Source of the DNA: Megalonaias nervosa
Taxonomy: Eukaryota; Mollusca; Bivalvia; Unionida; Unionidae
Reading direction: 5' to 3'
Assembly: GCA_016617855.1 (NCBI GenBank)
Contig: JAECUM010004391.1
Location: 85,932-149,931, forward strand
Length of the DNA stretch: 64,000 nucleotides
In this document: positions 19,463 through 29,810 of the stretch, piece by piece
How positions within the stretch are numbered: the stretch's first letter is position 1
How the letters are laid out: every line of letters begins with the position of its first letter
Program-made: the position numbers and the translations under genes
Notes under the pieces: generated by a model
Database searches by the model: none
What the model saw: the letters and a program-made list of their open reading frames with translations, nothing else
What the model was told of the DNA's origin: nothing

Positions 19463-19470
19463 TGACGTCA
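19463..19470. promoter_or_regulatory. subterminal CRE palindrome (B left)
   Basis: TGACGTCA followed by CGGTACTGGACA and CAACAATGTTGCAAGTGGCT. The same block is present in reverse orientation at 33,0xx in the right repeat. Confidence 0.6.
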
Positions 19471-19690
19471 CGGTACTGGACATCGACAACAATGTTGCAA
19501 GTGGCTGACCTCAATCAGGCGAAACAGTGACAGCGGGGGAAAAAAAGCTCTAACGCTTGGCGGGGCGGGACACATAACTTGATATAACGCTTGGCGGGGC
19601 GGGAACGAACTTCCGCGCGGTACTGACCAACAGACACAAACATCGCCTGGCGGAGCGGGACATATCACTTGATACACATACGACACATAC

Positions 19691-19714
19691 ATAGATTTAT
19701 GAACATAAATCTAT
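19691..19714. repeat. terminal-repeat palindrome (B left)
   Basis: ATAGATTTATG and CATAAATCTAT form perfect 11-bp arms around a 2-nt centre. It aligns with the palindromes at 8,647 (A) and 32,934 (B right), which have different arm bases. Confidence 0.65.
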
Positions 19715-19761
19715 CACACAAGAAATTTCCTAAAACTTTTTTAGGCAAGAGAGAATAGATA

Positions 19762-19797
19762 TCTTTTCAAGGCAATGCAGTGGCCCTGAAAAGGGCC
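19762..19797 (-). terminator. histone-type 3' stem-loop in terminal repeat (B left)
   Basis: On the minus strand, a perfect GGCCCT-TTTC-AGGGCC (19797-19782) preceded by CCAAA and followed by ACTGCA, almost identical to the metazoan histone consensus including its flanks. TTGAAAAGA follows ~12 nt later. It begins 28 nt after the stop of the small terminal gene. Confidence 0.85.
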
Positions 19798-19825
19798 TTT
19801 GGCTTTTATTATTAACACCATTCAG

Positions 19826-20046
19826 TTAACACAGAGAGCATCGCACTAGTCTTCTTCTCTTCCTTTAACATCGTCTACCCTCTGGTCCGTAGATTAAGAC
19901 TCGCTTAGCTCCACATAGATCCTTCGTTTCCAAAGGGCTGTATCAGTCATCTGGGTAATTACCCATGATGATCTGACATACATGGGATATTCCGGGTTGA
20001 ATAGCATCAACGATAGGATGGTAGACGATTCTATATTAGTCCACAT
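19826..20046 (-). pseudogene. small basic protein encoded in terminal repeat (B left copy)
   Basis: Starts MWTNIESST at ATG 20046-20044 and matches the other two copies through PMYVRSSW and KRRIYVE. A ~13-bp deletion after that region shifts the frame and removes the basic C-terminus from the open frame. The codon-13 stop of the A copy is absent here. A TATA box lies at 20096-20089. Confidence 0.6.
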
Positions 20047-20088
20047 CTTGTGACGAGAACAGGTGATGGGAATGAACTGAACCGCGGT

Positions 20089-20096
20089 TATTTATA
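20089..20096 (-). promoter_or_regulatory. TATA box of terminal-repeat gene (B left)
   Basis: TATAAATA on the minus strand, about 50 bp upstream of ATG 20046, as in the other copies. Confidence 0.65.
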
Positions 20097-20204
20097 GTGG
20101 AAGAGCGGATCGAAACGGATTGAGTTCTTTCACCAATCCTAACACGCGTTACAAAATTCAGTCACAGTGAGGAGTCTGTCTTCCCATCCGAAGACAGCTA
20201 CATG

Positions 20205-20226
20205 TGACGTCACAATTCGTATATAG
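20205..20226 (+). promoter_or_regulatory. promoter of coiled-coil gene (B): CRE palindrome plus TATA
   Basis: TGACGTCA (20205-20212) and TATATAG (~20219-20226) lie 60-80 bp upstream of the ATG at 20286. The order matches that in element A. Confidence 0.65.
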
Positions 20227-20285
20227 GTGCACTAGTGTCTATGCGCAGTGAATCAATGTGACAGAGATTGAACGTGGCGGAAACT

Positions 20286-20905
20286 ATGAAGACGATGAAT
20301 TGGGGTACACTGACCGTGGAGACGAGAAGTGATGGCATAGCAGCGGCTACCAAAGCCAACACCGTCCTACTTCAAGAAGAGACCGATTTTAACTGGGATT
20401 TAGTGGATTTGCTCTCTTTTTCGCAAGAATTTGTTCCGGTACCAGCACCATCGCCACCTTCTCCTTCCTTACCACACGTCAAGGATTTTAAACAGAGACA
20501 GAAAGAAGAATTGGAGAAATTTTTACAGCAGCAGAAAGAAGCAGAACAAGCTTGCCCATTCAACAGCAACAGCGAGAAAAAGAGGAAAGAAGGAAACGAC
20601 AGGAAGAAGAAGCAGAGAAGAAACAAAGTGTAGGAGAGAAGGAGGATAGTGAAAGTCAAACGGTGACGGTACTCTTAGACATTTTGGCAGAGTTAAGGAG
20701 TCTGAAACAAATGCATCAAACTTCTTTAATACGACCCAAGAAAAAAAAAAGACCATCCCGAGCCAAACAGTCCAACCCAACCAACACACCTACTACGCGT
20801 GAGAAACCAACCCTAGTGATTTCTACCATATCACCAGCTCCAGAAGTAGGCCTTGGCCGTGGCAAAGGGATGAGACAGTTAAAGTTCATTCCATCCCGTT
20901 CCTGA
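20286..20905 (+). pseudogene. coiled-coil nuclear protein of Polinton B (frameshifted)
   Basis: Homologue of the intact gene at 7372-8004. It keeps MKTMNWG, DFNWDLVDLL, the proline-rich linker, the Q/E/K coiled coil, the leucine-rich segment and the basic cluster (RPKKKKRPSRAK). A single frameshift near 20,560, in the middle of the coiled coil, splits it into two overlapping frames. The apparent upstream extension to 20268 lacks an ATG, so 20286 is chosen. A decayed histone-type stem-loop follows. Confidence 0.7.
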
Positions 20906-20932
20906 GTTTGTTTCTTGTTTTTTAAAAATACC

Positions 20933-20968
20933 TGTCCTTTTCAGAGCCACAAACCTCTCTCGAAAGAA
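20933..20968 (+). terminator. decayed histone-type 3' stem-loop (B coiled-coil gene)
   Basis: TGTCCT-TTTC-AGAGCC with ACAAAC after it, 27 nt after the stop, then CGAAAGAA (20961-20968). Two stem positions no longer pair, but loop, spacing and downstream element are kept, as expected for a dead copy of the A stem-loop. Confidence 0.6.
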
Positions 20969-21039
20969 CATAGTGCGTGAGTGTAGGTCCTTATGAAAAA
21001 AAAATCAAAATCAAGAGACACTAACGTTTTCTTTCTGGT

Positions 21040-21528
21040 CTATTCTGGTACAACGTTTACAGTCCAATTCACAAAACAAGTCTTCAAAAAGTTCATAGTC
21101 TTTTTCTGTGTCTTTTCACTCTCTACTTTTTTGAATTTCTTCACTGTCACCTGTTTTTCCTCTTCTTCTACCTCACTTTTATCTCGTCTTCTTTTCTTCT
21201 CTTTCTCGACCTGTCGAGGTTCTTCTCCTTCTTCCTGCTCCGAACCCCTTTCTTCCTCCTGTTGTTTCTTAGGGCAGTCTGAAGACCAATATCTTCTCTC
21301 TAGACAATGATAACAGGTATCTTGACTTTTGTCTTTTCTGACACCTGTCTTGCTTTGACGATGTGTACTTTCAGAAGACCAATGCCCTTTCCTCTGACAG
21401 ATATAGCAAGTATCTTCACTTTTATCTCGAAAGGAGGGGGAATAGTCCGTCGACTTCTCTACAGAAAACCTTCGTATGACATCTCGCAAAGCTCTGATCA
21501 GAAGTTCGATCTGTATTGTGTCTTCCAT
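21040..21528 (-). CDS. CCHC zinc-knuckle protein of Polinton B
   Basis: An intact 162-aa frame from ATG 21528, homologous to 6624-7088. The first knuckle has lost its last Cys (CYICQRKGHWSSES) and the second (CYHCLERRYWSSDC) lacks the His, so zinc binding is probably impaired. The charged E/K/R tail is kept and the C-terminus is extended (NFLKTCFVNW). It runs divergently from PolB. Confidence 0.7.
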   Translation of the reverse strand: MEDTIQIELLIRALRDVIRRFSVEKSTDYSPSFRDKSEDTCYICQRKGHWSSESTHRQSKTGVRKDKSQDTCYHCLERRYWSSDCPKKQQEEERGSEQEEGEEPRQVEKEKKRRRDKSEVEEEEKQVTVKKFKKVESEKTQKKTMNFLKTCFVNWTVNVVPE

Positions 21529-21581
21529 CTTTCTGGTAGGCTTGAGAGTGAAATGAATACTTGGAGGGAAGACACTGACCC

Positions 21582-21589
21582 TTTTTATA
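21582..21589 (-). promoter_or_regulatory. TATA box of zinc-knuckle gene (B)
   Basis: TATAAAAA on the minus strand, ~54-60 bp upstream of ATG 21528, in the spacer between the divergent zinc-knuckle and PolB genes. Confidence 0.6.
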
Positions 21590-21665
21590 GGGAAGACACT
21601 GCTCTTACATTGATATAGGGACCCGTGGCGTTTAAAATGTAGTCATTTTACTTTTTGCAGTCAAG

Positions 21666-24600
21666 ATGAAACGATCGCATCATTTCGTGGAGAAAGGAGA
21701 AGAAAGTTAGAAACAGAAACGAGACCTATCGTCTCGCACAGTAGCTGAAGTCTTGGCTCAAATCCATGCCAGCGATTTTGAAGATGACATGAGTGAACCA
21801 GAATCCAGACCCAGTGAGTCTACACCAAACCAAAGTTCACTACCAGTAACCACTGAAAAGCACTACCACATTCAAGAGACGGAAAAGCGCTCCTCTAAAA
21901 AATTTAGACCCACACCGTGAAGTTTAAAGATTTAAGGTCAGACGTACAGCTGGAGAAAGCAGAGTGGTTCATCACCGATGTGTGGGATTCTTTGTTAACC
22001 ACACTGAAACGGCAATATGAAGCCAAACAAGACGATCGAGTTTAGCAGCCCATCAGAACTGACACCTTCTAAAGTCATCGACAAGATTCTACAGGTGCAA
22101 CAATCCAACGACAAGTTTCACATCACCGATGGAAAAGCGACACTGTTCATGACCCACGTTTCTCCTACCAAAGGTACCGGGCAGCGCAGAAAACTTATTG
22201 GTGGACAACATTCGTAGCATCAAGCGTAACCTCGTCCAAATTAAAATTCATCAGAACAAGATGTGTTTAGCCAGGGCCAACGTAGTGGGACGAACGAATG
22301 CCGACAAGAACGACACGGTAGAATGGAAAAGAGCCTGGGAAAATATTCAAAAATCGAACCGAGTCAAACAATGAAGAGAAGCAAAACTACTGTTACAGCA
22401 AGATGGGATATCTAAAGACACACCCTGTGGCATTACTGAAATGCAAAAATTGCAACACGTCTTGTTTCCACGCTACACCTTGAAAATACACCCTCAAGTC
22501 GTGCGCGGACCTCTGTTGTTTCGAGGCAAAAATTTCAAAGACGTAAATTACATTCACGTCTATCATCACGATGACCATTTCGATACCATTAACAGTATCA
22601 CCGGATTCCTGCGATACAGTTATTACTGTGAGAAATGTGACTATGGCTACAACAATCGAGAGCAACACAAGCACTGTGGATCGAGATGCTCAGGATATTT
22701 GGAATCTAAACCCTGTCTAGAGGAAAGACAACAACGAGTGCATTGCCCTGCTTGTCAGTGCACGTTTGTACGCCCAGCCTGTTACCAACAACATCCAAAG
22801 ACGCAAGGTTCACAGCACAAAAGTTCTTGTCAACTCCTGAGATTGTGTCCTACTTGTGGACAAGTAAAACGTAGCAATAATGCCAAGGCACACCTTTGTC
22901 CAGGAAAGAAACGATGTCACATTGGTCACCAAATCGTGGACTTGGAACACCAATGCTACATTCAAAATACCATTCCGAACAAGAGAAAGAGGAAGATAAC
23001 CACAAGAATAAAGGGAATTTCATCTTTTTCGATTTCGAATGCATGCAAGAGACCGCCATTCACATTCGTAATTTCTGCGTGGCTCATCCAGCATGCGAGA
23101 AGTGCATCCAAGAACTTATCTTTTGACATTTCCCGTACTGCAAGAAGATTCCTGGAGGACGTGAAAATATTTTTCGGGAACCAAACACCCTGGCCGATTT
23201 CGCCCAATAGATCTTAGACCCCATCGACGAGAGGCGGAGCGAAGAGGACATCGAACATTACGGAGATTGCCATCGCTATGCCACTGTGATGGCCCACAAT
23301 GTCTCGGGGTACGATGGACAATCTCTTCTCAAATACTGTACGGAACAAAGTACCGAGCGTCCGAAAGTGACTTTGAATAGAGCCAAAATCATTTCCATGC
23401 AAGTGGAACAAGTGCAGTTTAAAGATTCGATGAGTTACTTGGCCATGCCTTTGAGCCGAATACTTAAAACGTTTGGAATCACAGAAATGGCCAAAGGCTA
23501 TTTTCCGAACTTTTTCAATACCGAAGCCAATCAACACACCATTCTACCCCATTTCCTAATGCTCACTACTACGACCCCGACAACATGTGTACCGAACAAC
23601 GAGAAGCTTTCTACGCTTGGTACCACACTCACGCCTCGCACCACTTCGACTTTCAGGAAGAAATGTTAAAGTATTGTTGTTCCGAGGTGGACATTTCACG
23701 GCATTGCTGTGAAAAATGTCGAGAATTATTCAAGGAGCAAGGAAGGATCGATCCTTTGAAAGAAGCCTGCACCATTGCCAAAGCGTGTTCCTTAGTGTAC
23801 CGCAAACGATTCATCCCATGAAGACCCTGGCTGTCATCCGCCCTCAAACAACCAATTTTGTCAAACGTCAATACTAGGTCAAAGCCCTACGCTGTGTATT
23901 TTACTTGTGCGACAAGGAAGACAAATGGATCCAACACGCCCGAAACGGAGGAGGCGAAAAGATCATCGGAACGTATTCGGTAGATGGCTGGGACTTAGAA
24001 AAACCCTAGGTCGTGTACGAGTTTAACGGGTGCTTATTTCACGGATGTCCTATCTGCTACCATCAACGTGGCACTAAACATCAGTTTTTGCAACGTACCA
24101 TGCAAGACTTGTACCAGGCCACTTGTCAACGGCGCTTGAAGTTAGAAGAGCAAGGATACCAAGTGGTAGAAATGTGGAAACTCGAGTACGATCACCGTTT
24201 GAAAACCAATCCTGAGTTTAAACGCATCGTGGAAAGTTACAAGCTGGTGGATCCTCTGAACCCACGGGATAATTTGTATGGAGGACAGACGAATGTCACC
24301 TGTTTGCTGTACCATGCCAACGAGGAGAAAAGAGAAGAAATCAAATGCTTGGACGTGTGTTCACTGTATCCATACGTGTGCAAATATTGTCACTTTCCGC
24401 AGGGCACCCGCAATCGCTTACAGAACACATCGACGTGGAAAACAGTCGACAATACGAAGGATTGATCAAGTGCAAAGTCTTGCCTCCCATGGACTTGTAC
24501 CATGCCATTTTACCTCACCAATGCCAAGGAAAACTGATGTTTCCCTTGTGCCGTACTTGTGCCGAAACGTGCAACCAAGACCAGCCTTGTCATAACACCC

Positions 24601-25664
24601 ACGAAGAACGCTCCTTAACGGGAACGTGGGTCAGCGTGGAATTGTTTAAAGCTCTGAACCTGGAATGCCAATTGTTAGAAGTGTACGAAATTTACCACTT
24701 TCCCAAGACAGAACAGTACCACAAGGGTGACGAGACTCAGAAAGGCATTTTCGTCAAGCTACGTAGATGCCTTTTTGAAACTGAAACAAGAAGCCAGCGG
24801 CTATCCTTCTGGTACCACACTCCCGAAGACCAAAAGAAATCCGAAGAGAAATAATTGGAGCAGGAAAGCATCACTTTAGACCACGTGCAGGAAAATGAAG
24901 GAGGGCGATCGTTTGCCAAGGTGATGTTAAATTGCTTGTGGGGTAAAATGGCACAATGACTGTGTTTACCCAAGACGGAGTATATCCCGCTACTTCCAGA
25001 TGATTCACGACAAAACCAAATACATAAAACACGTGGACGTCCTTCGTGAAGACTTGATCCTGGTCAATTACGAAGAAGAAATGGACTTTGTAGAAGCTGA
25101 CGAATTTGTAAATATCATCATTGCGGCCTACGTGAAAGCCCATGCTCGCTTAAAATTGTACGAAACTTCAGAACTGTTAGGAGATCGTGTACTGTATTTT
25201 GACACAAACATTTAAATCTACATCGATCGCCTGGGTCACCGTCACCCTGTCATCAAAGGAGACCGTTGAGGAGCCTGGACGGACGAGCACCCCAACGACA
25301 AGTTTCTAAGTTTTCCTAGTGGCGGTCCCAAAATTATGGTTACGAATACCGGGAAACCCAAGGAGAAGTGCACATGGAGTGTAAATGAAATGATTGACTC
25401 AGTTATCGCACCAGTCAAGTGGTGAACTTTAGGGTATTGAAAGAAGCCTTGCAGTCTGGAGAGGATCAAGATTGTAAAGTGACCACCTACCAACCTCTCA
25501 AGATTGTACGTTTAGCCATACACCAAATCGTCAGTCAGCCTTTCAAAAAAGTGTATCAAATCGTGTACCAGAAACGAGAGCGACTTTCCAACCACTTCAC
25601 ATTACCTTACGGACACGTTGATATTGGTCAGCATATAAAAAGGGAAAACGTCCAAGAGCGATAG
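21666..25664 (+). pseudogene. protein-primed DNA polymerase B of Polinton B
   Basis: Homologue of 2431-6488, starting MKRSHHF at 21666. It is more damaged than A: the N-terminal domain has several stops and small deletions (21,700-22,430), and further breaks lie near 23,110-23,215, 23,540, 23,820, 24,010, 24,410, 24,770, 24,960 and 25,265-25,420. Still readable are the cysteine-rich block (22,620-22,960), the exonuclease DFE region (~23,030), HNVSGYDGQ (~23,300), motif A CSLYP (~24,360), motif B LNCLWGK (~24,935) and motif C, where DTDS has become DTN followed by a stop (~25,205). The catalytic motif is therefore lost. Confidence 0.88.
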
Positions 25665-25831
25665 TTCATTGTTCCTACAAGTACCAAGCGAGATAGATAA
25701 ATACTTTTAAACAGACAACACCATACAAGTTCGGTGATACTCAAGTGAAGTGTGATGCTGTGCCTTGCGATTGAAGCCATGCCGTACGCTGTGACTTCAG
25801 CGATTCAGTACCACATCATCGGAACTTTGCT

Positions 25832-26293
25832 ATGACTACTACTACCCTACCTACCATGGAAAGTGATGCTGTGCGTGTCAAATCTGACGGATGTGAAAGC
25901 GATGCCCTTCGTTACCGTGGACTCTTTACTGGTTTTCATAGTCAACGTGAAACAATACAACTACCAACCTACGGATGTCATCCATGCCTGATCAAACTAT
26001 TGCGGGTTTCACAGTACCCTCATCGAAATGAACCTGTCAGAGAAGAATATTCGTTCCCTGTGCATTTGTCTGAATACTGCGACTTTCAAAGTCGATTCCA
26101 AACCTTCCGAGTAAAGTGGCCTAATTCTCTGGGAGGACCTACCCCCAAAGACGTAGCCAGAGCCAGATTTATCTACTTGGGCGAAGGTGATAAAGTCACA
26201 GCGGGAACAGAAAGATTCCGCTTACCTGGAACATGCTCGATGCTCTCCGCACTGTCACTACCTACCTTTGGTGGAACCCTTGTAATCTCTTGA
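25832..26293 (+). pseudogene. BIR-domain protein of Polinton B (zinc site deleted)
   Basis: Homologue of the A gene at 1770-2394. The start of the ancestral frame lies further upstream (~25,740; KCDAVPCD-like, with a stop). The protein matches A through PPYGCHP-like, EYCDFQSR, FQTFRVKWP, GGPTPKD and YLGEGDKV. Just after DKV a ~30-nt deletion removes the CxxC pair and shifts the frame, so the C-x2-C-x16-H-x6-C signature of A is absent. It lies directly downstream of PolB as in A. The LARAG motif reads VARAR. Confidence 0.78.
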
Positions 26294-26456
26294 TGAATAC
26301 TTTACAAGAGAACATTGGCAAGAACTGTCCCGACTTAGTCCTTTGCAAACCCCTCCACGACGCGTGATGCCTGTCATCAAGTTGATATGACGCAAAGATA
26401 ATCGGTGGCGACGCATTCCAGCATAAAAAGACCTGGGGAAAACGATGCGAATCAGT

Positions 26457-26970
26457 GTTTTTGTGCTCCTGAACGCCCATAGATGTTCCCTCAAAGAAGT
26501 GCACACCATCACGATCCCGTTCCAAACAAAAGGGGAGGATTTTTTAATGACATAGTCAATGAGATCGCCAAAAAGACTGGTTGCAAGCCCTTTGACCTAC
26601 TCCAAAAATACACCCTCAAAAAAAGATAAAGGGACGCATGTCGAGCAATGGACTTCAGTGTATTTTGTGCTCCTGAATGCCCAGAGGTGTCCCCTCAAAG
26701 AAGCGCACACCATCACCATCGCCGTTCTCCTGTCCAAATAGAAAAAGGAAAAAGAAAAGGACAGTCTCGTCATCCGAAATAATGCCTTGCCAAGCATCGA
26801 CGTCTACCCCAGAAAAGACACACTCGTCCAAAGGAAAAGAGGAGCAAACAAAGGGGAGGATTGTTTGGCGATACAGAAAAAAATTCGTCACATTTTTAAT
26901 CAAGCGATAGTCCAAAAAATAAGATAAAAGGGCGTATGCAGAGTCATCGACGTCAGTGTATTTTTTGTGT
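26457..26970 (+). repeat. imperfect direct repeats upstream of conserved basic protein (B)
   Basis: The block GTGTxTTTTGTGCTCCTGAA, with GTTCCCTCAAAGAAG and CACACCATCAC, occurs at ~26,457 and ~26,657. Its beginning recurs at ~26,957. AAAGGGGAGGATT occurs at ~26,530 and ~26,855. These look like partial duplications of the 5' end of the following gene. The region corresponds in position to the three A-specific genes but shows no homology to them. Confidence 0.5.
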
Positions 26971-27415
26971 GTGCCCCGGAACAAACAAACAAACAAAGAT
27001 GTTACCCCCCAGAAGCCATCCCTCTTCTACTCTCAAAGGAAAGAAAAGGAAAGGACTGCCTCCTCGTTTAGCCAAACATTGGGACGTGTTGTCCGTCCTG
27101 TCCAAAGCACCTCCACCCATGCGAAAACAGATGCTTCAAACTGCAGCCAAAGACGTCGTCGGTACCGTGTGCGAATGTTGTCTAAGTGTCTTCAAAGGCA
27201 CGATGCCTTTGTCTCCACATCAGAAAGAATGCTTAGCCAAGTATCGACACGTTCTTAGCCAAATGGTCCAAAAGAAAATACCCATCCGTGAAAAGAAAAA
27301 GATGTTGGTACAACGCGGAGGATTTGTGCACCTGTTGTTAGCACCCATACTCAAAGCCACATTGGTACCAGCGATTACAACACTTGTAGGAGCTACTGCT
27401 GCACAAATGGCTTAA
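26936..27415 (+). CDS. conserved Polinton basic/hydrophobic protein (core- or pVII-like)
   Basis: An intact 159-aa frame; a start at ATG 26999 (MLPPRSHPSS) is an alternative. The body (LSKAPPPMRKQML, CECCLSVFKG, LSPHQKECLAKYRHVL, KKKMLVQRGGF, then a hydrophobic LAPILKATLVPAITTLVGA tail) matches a small protein I recognise from many Polintons, often compared with adenoviral core proteins. That comparison is uncertain. It is basic, so nucleic-acid binding or capsid-core association is plausible. The hydrophobic C-terminus could insert in membranes. It is one of the few intact genes in B. Confidence 0.6.
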   Translation: MQSHRRQCIFCVCPGTNKQTKMLPPRSHPSSTLKGKKRKGLPPRLAKHWDVLSVLSKAPPPMRKQMLQTAAKDVVGTVCECCLSVFKGTMPLSPHQKECLAKYRHVLSQMVQKKIPIREKKKMLVQRGGFVHLLLAPILKATLVPAITTLVGATAAQMA

Positions 27416-27489
27416 AGATAGAAAGGATCAAGAAAGGTAAAAAGAGAACTCTGGAGTCAAAAGATCTCAGACGTGACCACTGAAATCAG

Positions 27490-28172
27490 ATGGAAGGACG
27501 AAAACTCGCTTTAGTGCCTTACAAACGATAGATGGAATTCCATCGTTAGGAAGAGCAACGGACCCCGCATTTACCTCCCAATCCTCATTTGACCGAGATG
27601 TCCCAGTTACAACACGAATTGCAATCGTTGATGGATCGCAGCGATTTGTCACAAAGGGAAAAATCGCAACGGAACGGTCAAGTGTTGCAACGACTTCAAT
27701 TTTTTCACCAGAAAGGTTTAGACGAAGCAGCTCAACCGACCTAAAAGACTTTAAGTCCATGATGAAAAGTCCATCACCACCACTACCACCACCACTCCCA
27801 GTGACCAAGACAGACGAAGCGCCACGTATACCTGAGGAAGAAGAGGCACGTGAAGTCTTTCAAACACCGGCAGCAGCTCCCATCCCTAGTAAGATTTCAG
27901 CGTCCTTGTTGATCCCTTCCCCTACACCCCCACGTAAAGAATGCAAAGCCTGGGTTAAAAATGTGATCTCCACTCCTCCTTCGACAGCAGTCAAAAAGAA
28001 AGAAGGAAAAAACAGAAGTGATAAAAGAATGCAAGACTAAAGCCATCCCATTGCCACCACCACCACTACCCCGATTTCTACTCCCGTGGCACGTCGAGCA
28101 CCCAAAGCCGTTTCCAAACCTCCCCCTCGTCCCATCCAAAGTTGTATCACTAAAGAGTGGGTGACATATTAA
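27490..28172 (+). pseudogene. conserved Polinton LVPY-type structural protein, broken
   Basis: Begins MEGRKLALVPYKR at ATG 27490, a start typical of a conserved Polinton gene of unknown function. After early stops, a helical segment (QHELQSLMDRSDLSQREK...VLQRLQFF) is readable at ~27,605-27,700, followed by a proline-rich low-complexity linker (27,760-27,900) and a KAWVKNVIS segment. At least four stops or shifts interrupt it. Function unknown; the position between the basic protein and integrase is the only further context. Confidence 0.5.
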
Positions 28173-28188
28173 AAAAGAAAAAGTCCTG

Positions 28189-29380
28189 ATGGAGAATGTG
28201 TTAGCCAGCATTTATTAAGATCCATCCCATCCTGCGGATAAAGAGGAGTTCGGAAACTGTATCGTGCTGCCAAAACCCGACTGAAAAGTGTTCCTTTACC
28301 TCAAGTGCAACGATGTTTACAAGAACAAGCCACGTACACCTTACACAAACCCATTCGACGAAAATTTTCCAGAAGTCGCACCCGAGTGCAGGGTATCGAT
28401 CATCAATAGCAAGCCAATTTAGCCGATGTCTCTCATTTAGCCGCCTACAATCGTAGCTACAAATATTTGTTTTGTGTTGATGCGTAAAATATTTCCACAT
28501 GCGTTCTTTCAAGGTGCGTTGCAAACGTTCCACAATGATGGCTTTGGTTTCTGGATTCTCGGTGGAGAATCTTTTCCAAATTTGCCTGGGTCGTATCATT
28601 GACTTCCAAATCGAGCACTGAGTTAGTGCGAACCCTCAGACTGGTGTTGAAATAATGCAGTCGTCACCCCCTTCGATGGCAAACCGAAAAAGGCACGAAT
28701 TTCTGAACCAAGTTTTCCAAAAAGAATTAAAGAAACGAGACATTCATTTTCTTACCACCGAGAATCCAGAAACCAAAGCCAGCATTGTGGAACGTTTTCA
28801 ACGCACCTTGAAAGAACGCATGTGGAAGTATTTTACGCATCAACACACTCTCAGGAACATCGACGTCTTATCGCATTTGGACCAAACGTACAACCAATCT
28901 TACCATCGGAGCATCGAATGTGTTCCCCAAGAAGTGACTCCCGGCAACGAAGTGACCGTCTTTGAGCGCCTGTTTGGTACGTCCCCGACTGTGATTGTCC
29001 CCAAGAAAGGTGAAGTGTTGGCAGCAGGAGATTGGGTGCGCATTGGCAAAACCAAACGCACTTTCGACAAAGGTTACTTACCCAACTGGACCACCAACTT
29101 GTTTCGTGTCACTGGACGAGTGCGTGGCCGTCATCCTGCCATCTATAAATTGGAAGATATGAACGGGGAAGTGTTAAAAGGAACGTTTTATTTGCCCGAG
29201 TTACAACGAGTGACCACAAAGGAGGACGAAGTGTACGACATAGAAAGCATTCTCGATCGAAGAACCCGTAAAGTGGGAAAACGACGTGTCAAAGAAGTCA
29301 AAGTACATTGGAAAGGATATCCTCGCAGGTTTGATTCTTAGATAGACGCTTCGCAAGTCATCGACTATAAAAAGAAGTGA
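28189..29380 (+). pseudogene. retroviral-type integrase with chromodomain (Polinton B)
   Basis: This is the Polinton integrase, which would insert the element. Readable parts: an N-terminal zinc-binding-like region (LASIY, DPSHPA, YRAAK, ~28,195-28,290), TYTLHKPIRRKF, the start of the DDE core (GIDHQ, where the expected WQAD reads stop-QAN, losing the first catalytic Asp), then after a rearranged stretch the later core (EFLNQVFQKEL, ENPETKASIVERFQRTLKERMWKYF). A chromodomain ends it (YDIESILDRRTRK ... VKVHWKGYP ... FDS, with a stop at the expected Trp, 29339-29341). The middle of the core is replaced by an inverted partial copy. Confidence 0.85.
28474..28846. repeat. inverted duplication inside the integrase gene (B)
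   Basis: A 92-bp segment (28474-28565) is the reverse complement of 28755-28846 with about three mismatches. It encodes part of the integrase core on the wrong strand. The sequence between arms includes more inverted material, so an inversion with duplication has destroyed the region between the first and third catalytic residues. Confidence 0.75.
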
Positions 29381-29443
29381 CCATTATGCCCTTCAACATA
29401 GCCTCAACCACTACAGCCCTGACCACTCCTTCTCAGATCTTCT

Positions 29444-29803
29444 GTGCAAGATCAACAAAAGCAACCCTTTTGGGTGTGGTGTGGACAACGTGTTCCTAAA
29501 ACGCAAATCTCCTTTTTCTGCCAAATCTTTGTGGTGTGTTGTGTCATCGGTGCTGCCATTGCCAATTTGAGTTTGCAACAAGGAGACAAACAATTGTTGG
29601 CCATTTTACTGAGCATTTCCATCGGTTACCTTCTTCCCAATCCTTTCCTGAAATACTTTTCTAACGGGAACAACGGGAGCCTTGCGTACAACGTCAGTCA
29701 CCCTCCCAACAGTCACCACACCAACAGCAATAACATCAATCTTCTTTTAGACACTCCTCTGACCTCCAGTGACCCCTCGGACAGCAGAACACTAGAATTA
29801 TGA
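29444..29803 (+). CDS. conserved two-transmembrane Polinton protein
   Basis: An open 119-aa frame. PFWVWCGQRVPKTQISFF is followed by a first hydrophobic segment (CQIFVVCCVIGAAIANLSL), a short QQGDKQ turn, then a second (LLAILLSISIGYLLPNP). This pattern, with VPKTQISFF and GYLLPNP, is recurrent in Polinton genomes. The tail is Asn/Ser/His-rich. The N-terminus may lie upstream in another frame (MPFNIAS..., ~29,386). Probably a virion or host-membrane protein; function unknown. Confidence 0.6.
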   Translation: MQDQQKQPFWVWCGQRVPKTQISFFCQIFVVCCVIGAAIANLSLQQGDKQLLAILLSISIGYLLPNPFLKYFSNGNNGSLAYNVSHPPNSHHTNSNNINLLLDTPLTSSDPSDSRTLEL

Positions 29804-29810
29804 ATAACCA

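Larger units (their letters stand above)
19251..20102. repeat. left terminal inverted repeat of Polinton B
   Basis: About 852 bp that match the reverse complement of 32,462-33,232 from the TTCCACTATAAATAA inner edge outward. It carries the small terminal gene on the minus strand (pointing outward), the stem-loop, a palindrome and one TGACGTCA. The outermost ~200 bp have been remodelled into tandem repeats, which makes it longer than the right copy. Confidence 0.75.

Noticed and set aside
26290..26420. Possible adenain-type protease remnant after the BIR gene in B
   Set aside because: A short readable stretch (DEYFTREHWQELSRL) shows none of the protease catalytic motifs.
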